The notes under the pieces were generated by a model. It did no database searches. It worked only from the letters and a program-made list of their open reading frames with translations, and had not been told where the DNA came from. Of a stretch of 38,744 bases of DNA, positions 4,568-16,800 are shown one piece after another; the stretch's first letter is position 1; each line of letters begins with the position of its first letter. This DNA is from a virus: positions 1 to 38,744 of IMG/VR virus record IMGVR_UViG_3300020183_000206; one strand, 5' to 3'. A program made the position numbers and the translations under genes.

Positions 4568-5200
4568 ATGGCATATCTCAATCACAATCTTCCGACATTT
4601 ACTTGTTACATTCGTAATGAATTTCTCTACAATCATAAAAAAGGACATGAAGAGGTGACTTTATGCGATGTGCATTCTGTAGCATCCTTAGAGAAGCACG
4701 TACCCCTCTTTGAGACGTTTCTAGAGAATGGGGTCAATTGGACTCGAAGACCAATTCATGCGTTCTGTTGGAAGCCTGATGCACCTGTTCCTAAACTTGA
4801 AGAATGTATGTGGTGGGATTGCTTTTCTCCGTATGTTGATGTTCAAGTTCGTTCACGTCTTGCTGGATTACGTGCAGAACTGATCAATTATAAGGGAGAA
4901 AAGAATGAAGGAATCTATATGTTTACTCTTGATTGGTCATGGGAGTCAAAATCAACTTTGAATACTAATTTCAGTGAGACACCAGAACATAAATGTGCTC
5001 ATTTTTTCAAGATGGATAATGGAAACTTCTATGCATATCCAAATAATAAGATTTTATGGTATGATGATGCATGGATTCGTAATCGTATCACAAAAAATCC
5101 AGGTTATGAGATTGATTTAACTGAATATTCTGTTGAAAATCTTCGAAAAATAGAAACTTCCGACGATTTTATGTACGAAATCGGGATAGAAACCCCGTAA
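4568..5200 (+). CDS. Conserved cyanophage hypothetical protein, 210 aa
   Basis: I start at ATG 4568 (MAYLNHNLPTFTCYIRNEFL) rather than an in-frame TTG at 4559 that abuts the terminator. It contains an RRPIHAFCWKPDAPVPKLEE stretch (about 58-77), a MWWDCFSPYVDVQV segment and an aromatic region DWSWESK, with no signal or membrane segment. The mix of Trp, Tyr and Cys suggests a compact globular protein. From memory, proteins beginning MAYLNHNLPT precede the gp25 baseplate genes in related phages; this location hints at a virion or assembly role. The function is not recognised. Confidence 0.8.
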   Translation: MAYLNHNLPTFTCYIRNEFLYNHKKGHEEVTLCDVHSVASLEKHVPLFETFLENGVNWTRRPIHAFCWKPDAPVPKLEECMWWDCFSPYVDVQVRSRLAGLRAELINYKGEKNEGIYMFTLDWSWESKSTLNTNFSETPEHKCAHFFKMDNGNFYAYPNNKILWYDDAWIRNRITKNPGYEIDLTEYSVENLRKIETSDDFMYEIGIETP

Positions 5201-5204
5201 AAAG

Positions 5205-5227
5205 TTCTGATTTACCAAAATCAGGAG
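5205..5227 (+). promoter_or_regulatory. Hairpin masking a Shine-Dalgarno
   Basis: TTCTGATTT (5205-5213) can pair with AAATCAGGA (5218-5226, one G-U) around the loop ACCA. The 3' arm contains most of the AGGAG ribosome-binding site (5223-5227), which lies 5 nt before the ATG at 5233. This is one of the few strong Shine-Dalgarno sites here, so masking it could control translation. Confidence 0.5.
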
Positions 5228-5232
5228 AAAAA

Positions 5233-5478
5233 ATGGGAAAACCAGCAGATCGAGACCAAAATTACATGTATGAGCTGTGGGGAACAACAAATTTAATATC
5301 AGATTACGGTGCTCTAGATCAAATTTTAGAGAAAAAGATGCTTCGTGAGATCAATCATGATGATCTGACACCCAAGAAACATGATTTTCACTCTCAAAAA
5401 GAGATTCATGAGAAAATTCGTAATGATGAGGACTATGATGACTGGGAATATGGAACTGAACCCATCTATGGAATGTAA
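5233..5478 (+). CDS. Conserved cyanophage hypothetical protein, 81 aa
   Basis: Starts MGKPADRDQNYMYELWGTTN and ends DWEYGTEPIYGM. A short N-terminal segment is followed by helices rich in charged residues (QILEKKMLREINHDDLTPKK, EKIRNDEDYDDWE) and an acidic Tyr-rich tail. It has an AGGAG ribosome-binding site at good spacing, partly inside a hairpin. It directly precedes the gp25 baseplate operon and may be co-expressed with it. No family function is recognised. Confidence 0.75.
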   Translation: MGKPADRDQNYMYELWGTTNLISDYGALDQILEKKMLREINHDDLTPKKHDFHSQKEIHEKIRNDEDYDDWEYGTEPIYGM

Positions 5479-5486
5479 AAAACCCT

Positions 5487-5494
5487 GATAAATA
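5487..5494 (+). promoter_or_regulatory. Late promoter of the baseplate cluster
   Basis: GATAAATA, 21 nt before the gp25 start, fits the T4-like late box recognised by a gp55-type sigma factor. It overlaps the 5' arm of a weak AT-only hairpin that runs into a T-tract. Confidence 0.7.
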
Positions 5495-5515
5495 AGATAG
5501 ATTTATTATTTTTTT

Positions 5516-5917
5516 ATGCCTGTAGAACGGGTAAGTAAGGGTTTTAAGGATCTTAGCATGTCATTTCAGATTAGCCCTCTGAATTATGACTTACTTGCGA
5601 TTAAAAATGAAACTGCAATTGCTCGTTCTCTCAGAAATCTTGTTCTTACACTTCCCGGCGAACGTTTTTTTAACGAAAATCTTGGTTCAAAAGTTAATAA
5701 ACTTCTTTTTGAGAATATTAATGACTTTTCTGCATCAGCAATTCGTGATGAAGTTAGAAATGTAATCGAAACATATGAACCAAGAGTCAATTTAATAAAT
5801 GTTATTGTAGCGCCAAATTATGATCAACTTGAATTCAATGTTACAATTGAATATGAAATTGTAGGAATTGATGTATTACCGCAGCAGTTATCATTTGCAC
5901 TACAACAAGCCCGATAA
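5516..5917 (+). CDS. 25: Baseplate wedge subunit gp25 (lysozyme-like fold)
   Basis: 133 aa, matching the length of T4 gp25 (132 aa). The GPW/gp25 domain spans about residues 20-125: IARSLRNLVLTLPGERFFNE and LGSKVNKLLFE form the family's 'tppGer.f.p.fG..l..llFe' signature, and IETYEPRV matches T4's 'IRNYEPRV'. In T4, gp25 joins the wedge to the sheath and helps start sheath assembly. The start MPVERVSKGFKDLS suits cyanophage versions. It has no Shine-Dalgarno and abuts gp6 with no spacer. Confidence 0.95.
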   Translation: MPVERVSKGFKDLSMSFQISPLNYDLLAIKNETAIARSLRNLVLTLPGERFFNENLGSKVNKLLFENINDFSASAIRDEVRNVIETYEPRVNLINVIVAPNYDQLEFNVTIEYEIVGIDVLPQQLSFALQQAR

Positions 5918-7828
5918 ATGACATTAGTTAATTTCACAAATTTAGATTTCGATCAAATTAAAAGTTCGATTACAGAATACCTAAGATCGAACTCAGAATT
6001 TACTGACTACGATTTCGAAGGATCTAATCTTTCGATGTTAATTGATGTTTTAGCATACAATACGTATATTACCTCATACAATGCCAATATGGTAAGTAAT
6101 GAGGTTTTTATTGATAGTGCCACTCTTAGAGAAAATGTAGTCTCGTTGGCACGTCAAATAGGATACGTTCCTAGATCAAAAAGATCTTCAACATCCACAA
6201 TTTCTTTTTCTGTTGATACTACTGACTTTGGAACAAGTCCTCTTACATTAACACTTAGAAAAGGAATCGTTTGCACCACAACACAATCTTTCGGTGCAGA
6301 AAGTTATTCATTTGCAATTCCAGATGATATTACTGTGCCAGTTGTTGATGGAATTGCATATTTCAATAATATCATGGTTTATGAGGGAACATTTTTAACC
6401 CAAAACTTTACCGTGGATGCTAATGATCCAAATCAAAAATTTATTTTACCAAATACAAATATTGATACTGCAACAATTCGTGTTCTAGTAAAAAATACGC
6501 AAGCAAGTTCAGTTACAAGAAAATTTCTTCTTGCAAATAATTTAATTGACGTAAAATCAAATTCAAAAGTTTTCTTTATTCAAGAAATCGAAGATCAAAG
6601 ATATGAACTGATTTTTGGAGATGATGTTTTTGGAAAAAAACTTGATAATTTAAATTATCTTGCTGTTTCATACATTGTCACAAATGGAAAGGACGCAAAT
6701 GGCGTATTTGCATTTAGATATAGTGGAACTCTTGTTGATAACAACGGAGCTCCTGTTGTAACTGGAATATCAGATGTTACGACAGAATCTCCAGCACAAA
6801 ATGGTGCAGATATTGAATCTGTGAATTCAATTAAAAAATATGCAACAAGAATTTATTCTTCTCAAAATCGTGCAGTAACAGCATCCGATTTTGAGGCAAT
6901 TGTCCCAACAATTTATTCTGGCACCGAATCAGTTTCTGCATTTGGTGGAGAGGAGTTAAGTCCTCCTCAATATGGAAAAGTTTTTATTGCAATTAAACCA
7001 ATTAATGGACAACTTCTTTCCCAAAAAATGAAAGAAGATATTAAAGGTGCATTGAAAAAGTATACAGTGGGTGGGATCATAACGGAAATAATTGATCTAA
7101 AATACTTGTATATCGAGTATGATTCAAAAGTATATTACAATAGCAATCTGAGCCAAAGTCCAGATTCATTAAAAACAAAAATATTAAATCATATTTACAC
7201 ATATTCTATTTCTTCCGAATTAAATCAATATGGAGCCAGATTTAAATATAGCAAATTTTTAAAGTTAATTGATGATAGTGATGTTGCAGTTACATCAAAT
7301 ATTACTAAAGTTAATATGCGTAGAGATGTTCAAGTTGCATTGGGTCAGTTTGCAGAATATGAAATTTGTTTTGGAAATCAATTTCATGTAAAAACTTTAA
7401 ACGGATATAACATTAAATCTTCAGGATTTAATGTTATTGGGTTTGCAGACACACTTTATCTTGGAGATTTACCAAATTCGGATGGAAAAACTGGAACAGT
7501 TTTCTTTTTTAAATTGACATCACCAACCCAACCAACAATTATTGTTTCTAATGCGGGAGTAATTGATTATGTAAAGGGAGAAATTAAATTAAATCCCGTC
7601 AATATTGTATCTACGGAAAAATCCACCTCAGGTGTTGCAATTATAAAAGTTTCTGCAATTCCTTATTCAAATGATATTATTGGATTACAGGATTTATATT
7701 TGCAAATAGATAGTAGTAGTAGTTCTTTAGATATGGTTTCTGATGATATTTCATCAGGTGCAAACATATCTGGTTCAACTTATACAGTAACATCAAGTTA
7801 CTCAAATGGTGCACTTGTAATTCAATAA
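5918..7828 (+). CDS. 6: Baseplate wedge subunit gp6
   Basis: 636 aa against 660 in T4 gp6. The N-terminal region (MTLVNFTNLDFDQIKSSITE, then LRSNSEFTDYDFEGSNLSML) and the conserved SSQNRAVTASDFEAIV motif (about 312-327) are baseplate-J/gp6 hallmarks. Gp6 dimers form the ring that links wedges around the tube and controls the hexagon-to-star change at infection. The ATG follows the gp25 stop directly, so the two are translated together. The C-terminal end after about residue 590 is Ser-rich and looks variable. Confidence 0.93.
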   Translation: MTLVNFTNLDFDQIKSSITEYLRSNSEFTDYDFEGSNLSMLIDVLAYNTYITSYNANMVSNEVFIDSATLRENVVSLARQIGYVPRSKRSSTSTISFSVDTTDFGTSPLTLTLRKGIVCTTTQSFGAESYSFAIPDDITVPVVDGIAYFNNIMVYEGTFLTQNFTVDANDPNQKFILPNTNIDTATIRVLVKNTQASSVTRKFLLANNLIDVKSNSKVFFIQEIEDQRYELIFGDDVFGKKLDNLNYLAVSYIVTNGKDANGVFAFRYSGTLVDNNGAPVVTGISDVTTESPAQNGADIESVNSIKKYATRIYSSQNRAVTASDFEAIVPTIYSGTESVSAFGGEELSPPQYGKVFIAIKPINGQLLSQKMKEDIKGALKKYTVGGIITEIIDLKYLYIEYDSKVYYNSNLSQSPDSLKTKILNHIYTYSISSELNQYGARFKYSKFLKLIDDSDVAVTSNITKVNMRRDVQVALGQFAEYEICFGNQFHVKTLNGYNIKSSGFNVIGFADTLYLGDLPNSDGKTGTVFFFKLTSPTQPTIIVSNAGVIDYVKGEIKLNPVNIVSTEKSTSGVAIIKVSAIPYSNDIIGLQDLYLQIDSSSSSLDMVSDDISSGANISGSTYTVTSSYSNGALVIQ

Positions 7829-7832
7829 AAAA

Positions 7833-10800
7833 ATGTCAGAAACAAGAATCTCAGTTAATTCAATTATTCAAGGACAACTTCCTTCATTTGTTAGAGAAGA
7901 ATATCCATTAGTATCAGAGTTTTTATCTCAATATTATACTTCTATTGAAAGTCAAAGTGGACCATCTGATATTATTCAAAATATTGACAAATATGTCAAT
8001 ATTGATAATCTAACAAATTTAGTCGATTCTACAATTCTTTCTGTCGGAATTACAACTTCTGCTACCACTATTTCGGTTGAATCTACATTGGGTTTTCCAG
8101 AGTCGTATGGATTAATTCAAATAGATTCGGAAATTATTACATATACTGGAAAAACATTAACGTCTTTTACTGGTTGCGTAAGAGGATTTAGTGGAATCAC
8201 CTCTTATCAAGATTCAACTACTGCTGATAAATTAGTTTTTTCAAGTTCTCAATCTGCAGCACATAATCAAAACACTAAGGTAACAAATTTAAGTATTCTT
8301 TTCTTAAAGGAATTTTATAAAAAAATTAAAAAACAAATTACACCTGGTTTTGAAGATAAAGAATTTTATTCTGGATTAAATGAGGCACTTTTTATTAAAC
8401 AATCAAGAGACTTTTATTCTTCAAAAGGAACAGATTCTTCGATTAAAATTTTGTTCCAAGCCTTGTATGGCACTGATGTTCAAGTCATAAGACCTAGAGA
8501 TTATTTAATTCAGGCTTCAGAGGCTAAACATGAAATTAGTAGAAATTTAGTAGTTGAAAAAATATCAGGTAACGTTGAAGATTTAACAAATATTACAATT
8601 TATCAGGATCAAACTGATTATATTAATTCTGCCAGCGCAGTGATTTCAAGTGTAGAAAGAATTCTTAGAGGTGGAAAGGATTATTATGTTTTGAGTATTG
8701 ATGAAAGTAAAGGAATAACAACTCCTGGCGTTATAAAAGGAACATTTACAGTTCATCCAAAAACTCAATTAATTGAAGACGTAGAAATAGGCGCAAACGT
8801 AATTACTGTTGATTCTACAGTAGGATTTCCCAATTCTGGAGAACTGGTTGTTGGTGATGCTCAAATAGTATCATATGAAGAAAAATCATTAACCCAATTT
8901 TTTGGTTGCTCTGGTATCATTACCCAATTGGATGCTAATAGTGCAGTCAGAGCAAATACTTATGCATATGGCGTAACACCAAAAGAAAAAGTTACATTTA
9001 GAATTACTGGTGTTTTATCAAAACTTAGTATTTTAAATCAAGTAGGACCTTATGAAAAAGATGATAAAATTTATATAAAAAATTTAGGATATGAGTCTCG
9101 GAATTTTGAAGAAAATAATTGGTTTTTTAATATACCAGTTACGTATAACGTCAAATCTTTAGATTTGATTGATATTGCCGATTACACATATCTTGTCACA
9201 CTGCATGATTCTCACTCTTTGTCTTTAGGAGATTCTGTAACATTTACTGCGTCCACTGGGTTAAAAAGAACTGGATTTGTAATTTCTTATGATACAGATA
9301 AAAGTTTTAAAGTCAGAGGTCAGGGACAATTAAATACATATCAAACATACACATTAACAAAAAATTTATTAAAAGTAAATTCTACAAATTATCCAAATCT
9401 TTCTAATTATACATCAAATGTTCAAAATGTTTATTTGGATTTGAAGGATTCATTTTATGTTGCTTCGCCATCAATTCCAACTTACTTAAATTTGCCGTTA
9501 AATGTCTCTGATAAATCTATAACATTTTCTGGAAGTTTTAGCGGAACTGATTTAAACATAGGCAATCATAAATTTTTTACGGGCGATTCGATCGTTTATA
9601 ATCCAACAGAATCTACCAACAATTTGGGAATTACCACTGGAGTTTATTTTGTAAAAAAAGTAGATGATACTACAATTAAAATTGCTAATAGTTTAGCAAA
9701 TATTAATGTTGGTCGATTTGTAAGTATAGCCTCAACTGCAATAACAAACAATACATTTATTCCTACAGAGTACACCTATACTGACTTTCAAACTCGCACT
9801 CTAGAACCACAAAAAATTATAAGAAAAATTTCAAAACCAGAAAAAACATTAACAAAACAACAGACCAGAACTGGCAATATTGGACTTTTTATTAATGGCG
9901 TTGAACTTTTAAATTATAAATCAAAAGATGTTATTTATTATGGTCCAATAGAAAAAGTTAATGTTCTTGATGGAGGAACAAACTATGATATTATTAATCC
10001 ACCAATTTTAAATATAACAGATCCTATTGGTTCCGGAGCATCTGTATATTGTTCTGTAAAGGGTGGATTAGAAAGAATAGACATTTTAGATCCTGGATTT
10101 GATTTTTTAAATACCCCAACTATTAAAATAACTGGTGGTAATGGTGTAAATGCATCAGCAAAAGTAAATTTAATTGAATTTGATCACTTCGTAACAGTTT
10201 TACCTTCAGCTGGAAGTGGTAAAATTAATTTAACTAATAATACAATTGGATTTACAACTTACCATAAATTTAGAAATAATGAAAAAGTAATATATGATAC
10301 TCAAAACGGAACTAGTGTTGGTGGATTAACAACAAATGCACAATACTTTGTCTCTGTACAAGACGCAACTACGATTAAACTTCACAATAATTTTGATGAT
10401 GTTTCATCCGGAATCAATACAGTTAATTTAACATCATATGGAGTTGGAACACACTTACTCAAGTCTGTTCAGAAAAAAAAGAAAATAGGTTCGATAACAA
10501 TCGAAAATTCTGGACAAAATTATCAAAATAAAAAAACAACCACAACTTCTGCAGGAATCAATACTGCATCCGACACAATTAACATTAAAAATCATGGATA
10601 TCATACTGGAGAAATTATATCATACACAACAAATGGTTCCTCAATTGGCGGATTAAATCCAGGATCATATTATGTTACAAAAGTAAATGATGATAGTTTT
10701 AAGTTATCCATAATTTCTCCAGGAAATATTGGAATAAGCACTGGAAATAATGATTTTTATTTTAAAACTAAACAATATGTAAATTTAACATCAACTGGAA

Positions 10801-13800
10801 GTGGAACTCATATTTTTAACTATCCTCAAATTACAACAACTGTAGATGGAATAATTGGAGTCAGTACTTTTGCTGGACAAGATTTTACTGCAAAAATTCA
10901 ACCAATTTTTAGAGGAAAAATTGATTCAGTATTCATCGAAAATGGAGGAAATTCTTTTGGATCTGAAGGAATATTAAATTACAATGTCCAACCAAGATTT
11001 ACAATATTGGAAGGATCTGGGGCCCAAGTAACGCCAATAGTTTCAAATGGAAAAATTCAAAAAGTTGTTGTCAATAATTCGGGATCTGGGTATATTTCAG
11101 TTCCAGATTTAATAATCAATCAAACCGGTTATGGGTCTGGGTCTGGAGCTATTCTTGTTCCAGTAATTGTAAATGGATCTCTAACAGAAGTTCGTGTTAT
11201 TAATGGTGGAGTTGGATACGGAAACGATATAACACTAACAGTTGTTGCTGGAGGAATAAATTCCAAATTTGAAGCATCAATTAAAACGTGGCAAGTTAAT
11301 TTGGTTGAAAGAGAAATAATTGCAAATCAAATCACAAGTGATGATGGATTTTTATCTAAGTCTTTTTATGAAAATTTTGGTCTTGAATATAATCATGCTT
11401 ATGCCCCAAGAAAACTAAGAAATTCTGTCGTTTCTCAAAATAATAACGAAGATTTAAAAATATTTAATGGAATTGAATTTGTTTCTACAGACCATTCTCC
11501 CATTATTGGGTGGTCATATGATGGACATCCAATATATGGTCCATATGGGTATTCAAACCCCACAGGAGGATCCATTAAGGCACTTAAGAGTGGATATACT
11601 TTATTATTAAATCCTAATAGACCAAGTATTGCATTATATCCTTCAGGATTTTTTGTCGAAGATTATGTATATGATTCAAATGGGGATCTTGATGAGCATA
11701 ATGGAAGATTTTGCATTACGCCAGAATATCCAAATGGGGTTTATGCATATTTCTGCACCATAGATACTACATCCATTCAAAATCAGGGACCATTTAAAAA
11801 TTACTTTAAACCAAGTTTTCCTTATGCTATAGGAAATTTTTATAAATCAAACCCCATTAATTTTAATTTCTTAAAAACTTCAAATCAAGATGAAATTAAT
11901 ATTAATGAAACTGGATGGATGAGAAATGTTACTCCATATAACTTAACAAAAACGAATAGTTTTTATAATTATCTTTCTCTTCCAAATAAAATTAAAGAAA
12001 GTGTTTCAACTATAAATTTAACATCCGCTGGTAGTGTAGATTCTATTGGTATTAAAACTGGAGGTCAAAATTATAAAGTTGGAGATAAACTAGTTTTTGA
12101 TAATACTAATACCGGGGGGCAAGGATTATCTGCAGAAGTTTCTTTGGTTAAAGGTAAACCAATTTCTCAAATAAGCATAGCGAGTTCTTCAATTGATTAT
12201 GTTGAATTTTCAACCAGTAATGCTGCGTTCAATTTTGTTGGATTTTCAAGTTCTCCTCATAACTTTGTCAATAATGATGTAATTACAGTAACAGGAAAAT
12301 ATGACTATAAAAAAACAAATCCAATCGTAGTAACCACAAATACTCTTGTAACGATATCAAGCATTGCATCGACTACAAATACTGGATTAGTAACTTACTT
12401 TTCAGTTACTGGAAACTTAAACTTCCCAAATATAAGGGAAAACGACGTATACCAAATTAATAATGAACAGGTAAAAATTCTTAATATAGATCCACAGTCT
12501 TCAAGAATTAGAGTTCTTAGAAATATTAACAACGTTTCCGGATCAACTTCATATTCATCTGGAATTGCTCTCACAGAATCGACTAGAAAGTTTCAAATTT
12601 CATTTGGAATTTCTACTTCATATAACCTAAAAGTAAACAAAGAGTTATACTTTGACCCCAAAGAATCTGTTGGTATAGGAACCATTGCAGGAGTTGGAAT
12701 TAGTTCAGAACTATTCTTTAGTAATCCCGGTGTTGGTATAACTCAAATTGCAATTCCAACTAAAGCAATATATCTTCCTAACCACCAACTTGAAACCGGA
12801 ACTAGATTGATTTATAATGCAAATGGCGGAACTTCAATTTCAATATCAACAAATGGTATAAATTCATATCAATTATCTGATAATTCTGTTGTATATGCAG
12901 CTAAAATATCTGATGATTTAGTTGGTATTGCTACCGTTAAAGTTGGTCTTGGATCAACTGGGGTTTTTGTTGGTCTTGGTACAATTTCTGGCGATACTTT
13001 ATATTTCCATGCTTCTGGAATAGGAAATACCCATAGTTTTAAAACAGATTATGATAACATATTTGTTGGATCAGTAAATCAAAATATTGTAACAGTATCA
13101 ACTGCTGCAACTCATGGACTAGTGAGTGGCAACAGTATTACTTTAAACGCAAAACCAGGAATTACAACAACTGCCTTTGTTAAGTATAATGATTTTAACA
13201 GGAGAATGATCATTAATCCTGTTTCATTTGTTGCTGGAAATGTCAATATTGCTGATAATACTATTGAGTTGCAAAATCATGGGTTTTACGTTGGACAAAA
13301 AGTAATTCACAACTCTACTTCTCCTTGTGGTGGTTTAACTAATGAATCCATATATTATGTTGTTCCTATTAGTGAAAATTTATTTAAACTTTCAAATTCG
13401 TACTATGATGCTACATTAAATATTCCTGTTGAAATTGTAAATATAACTTCACAATCATTTGGAACAATTTCTCCAATAAATCCACCAATTCAAGCAATTA
13501 GAGATACTACTCTAAAATTCGATTTATCAGATTCTTCATTAGCTTTTGTCAAATTTGGAAATCCATATCCGGCTTTTGAATTAAATTTTTATGAAGATGC
13601 GGAATTTAAAAATAAATTCAATACTTCACAAAACACTACTACCTTTGAAGTTTCAAAATTTGGAAGACCTGGAGTAGACGCCGATGCATATGTTAGTGTA
13701 AAAATAAATGATTTTATTCCAAATGTCTTATACTATAAGTTAGTACCAATTGATCTTGAAAATAATTCTTTGGTTAAATCTACCATAATTAACGATAATG

Positions 13801-16800
13801 AAACTTTAAATAATAGCAAAATTACAAAAGTTGATAGTGCTTATAGTGGGATATACTTAGTTACAGTTGGAATAGACACATCAAGTTTTACTTTCAATGC
13901 AATCAATAATCCCGAAAAACTTTCATATTTTCCATCTGAAGGGACTTTTGAATATTATACATCCTCACCATCGGCGTTTGGTGAAATACATCAGATTAAC
14001 GTAACAACAAATGGTACAAATTATTTGTCTTATCCAAGAATATCTAATATTAATTCTGGATTGGGAACAAATGCAATTTTAGAAATAAACAGCCAATCGA
14101 TTGGTATTACTCAAAAAACTAAATTAGATGATATTGGATTTGATTACTATTCTGATTTGTCAATAAGACCATTAGCAAATCTTGCACAAATCTTTAGGGT
14201 TTCAAATTCATCTTCAATTAAATCTATTGGAATAACTTCAGCAGGAAGAAATTATACAATTGCTCCAAATTTAATTCTTTTTGATGAATTTACAAAGAAA
14301 CCAATCAAAGATGTTGAATTACGTTATAATCTAGGAGATTCTTTTGTTACAATTGTTAAAAATACAAAATCAATTAGCAATTCAATCGCATCAATTATAC
14401 CAATCAATAATGTAAATGGTTCTGGCATTACAACTATTTCTTTTAACAATTCTACTAAAGAAGTAACGGTTGGTCTTGCAAAAAGTTTTAGTGATATATC
14501 TGATTTCCCATTTGTTCCCGGAGCAAAGTTTTTAGTTGAAAATGTAAATGTTGGAATTGGTTCGACGGGATACGGATATAATTCTAAAAATTACGATTAT
14601 CAATTATTTACAGTAAAAGATTCAACACCAAACATTGGTGGAATTGGAGCTACAGTTGTTTATAGTTTAGAGGATTATTTGCCCTTCGGTAAAACTCCTG
14701 GAGTATGGCAAACTAATGATTCTTCATCGGCAAGGATCATTGCTCAGTCACATTTTCCAATTTTTGATATCAAATATGAAAAAAATAAGTACTTTAAGGA
14801 TGAAGAAGTTATTCCAGATGGAAAAGTTGAAAGTTGGGATCCTATCAATAATATTTTAAGAATATCATCAAATAGAGTTTATGAAATTGGAGAAAAAATT
14901 AAGACATTCTCTGATGCCGAAACTACAATTGTTGAAATTATTAATAATGAGGCAATTTATGACGTAAAAGAATCTGAAGTTGTTAAAAAAACTTGGCAAA
15001 ATAATGTTGGATTTTTAAATGAAAACTTACAAAAAATTACGGATAATGATTATTATCAATATTTTTCATATTCATTAAAATCAAATGTAACTTATGACAA
15101 GTGGGATGAAGTCACGGACAGCTTAATCCATACTGTTGGATTTAAGAAATTTGGTGACTTAGTTATTGAAAATTCTTCCAGTCAAATAGGAATATCAACA
15201 ACACAAAATGATACTGATGTAACATTAACGGTTGATTTGCAAAATGAAATAGATTTAGATTGTTACTATGATTTTGATTTAGTTTCGGAAAGTAGTTTTG
15301 AAATTGATGATGAGTTTAAATCTGATAAAATATCATTCTCAAGTAGAATACTTTCTGATTATACAGAATCAATCGGCAATAGGGTTGTTATTCTTGATGA
15401 TATCAGTGATTTGTTTAATAGCAATCCTAGACCCAATCCATTTACTGTGGTAGATAGATTTTTGTTGTCATCTACAAGATCCAAAAAATATTTTTATTCC
15501 ATACTAGACACATTTTATAATACAGAACGACAAGTTGGATTAATTGGATTTATCCATGATAATGAAATTGGTTATTTGAATCATTATGGTGTTGTTTATA
15601 CTTTAAATGATTTAGGAACATTTGATTTTAATATTTTTGGCACTGAAGGAAACCTAAGATTTTTCCCATACAAATTCAAAATTAATAACTATGATTTAAG
15701 TTTTGTTTCATTTGATATTGAAGACTCAATTTCATCAATTGGTTCTACAGCACTAGGAAGCTGTGTAAGTATTGCAGCTTCAACAGTAACATTAGGAGCA
15801 GGAACATCAACAGCAAGTACTATTGTTGGAATAGCATCAACATACAGAAGTTCTAAAGTTTTAGTTAAAATTGGAGCTGTAGATGATTCTTACTTTGAAT
15901 TTAATGAACTTACTGTTATTCACGATGGTTCTCAAGTAAGTCTTTTGGAGTATTTTCCATTAGCAACAGATTCTCAACTTGTATTTGGATCTGTTGGTCT
16001 TGGAACATATATTCCTTCATTTTCTGGATCTGACATTAACATTGATTTTAAACCTAATTCGGAGTTAGGTGTTGGACATACAGTAACCACAATGAGAATT
16101 TCTGTTGGAGACACATCTTCAACTGGAATTGGCACAATTATTTTAAAAGACACTCAACTGGATTCTACAATCGTTTCAATATCTTCTTCATCTACACCAA
16201 CTGCAAATGTAGTGTCTAGTTTCTCTAATAATGATTACGTTGGAGCTTATTATTTTGCAAGTGTAGAGGATACAACAAATAATCAATATGAAGTTTCGGA
16301 ATTAGTATGTGTAACTGATGGAGTAACTCCAGGTTTGTCTGAATTTGCCGTTGTTAGCACCGGTTCTTCTTTAGGTAAGTTCACTGTCTCAGGAGCAGGT
16401 TCCAATACAAATTTAAATTATACACCAGATGCAAATATTGATGTTCAAGTAAGAATTTATAGACAAACAATCAGTCATGCTCACGATGCTTCCTTGATCG
16501 ATGAATTAGATTTGGGCAATACTAATATCGTAAGTTCATTTGGATCTTATGAGGGAACTGAAAATGACATTAAGAAAAAATTTGATTTGACTCATAATGG
16601 ATCATTGGTTTTTGAAAAAGTTTTTGATGGATCAAATTTGGGTATAGTTAGTACTAGTGATAATACAATCAGAATTCCATCAAATTATTTTGTAACAGGT
16701 GAGGAAGTTACATACACTTATCCAAATTCTACAATAAACACGGCAAATGCTATTGGCATTGCAACAACATCTATTGCTGGAATAGGAACAACAGATAAAC

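Noticed and set aside
5488-5512. Hairpin ATAAAT/ATTTAT followed by a T-tract before gp25 as a terminator
   Set aside because: The stem is only A-T pairs and it coincides with the late promoter; too weak to claim.
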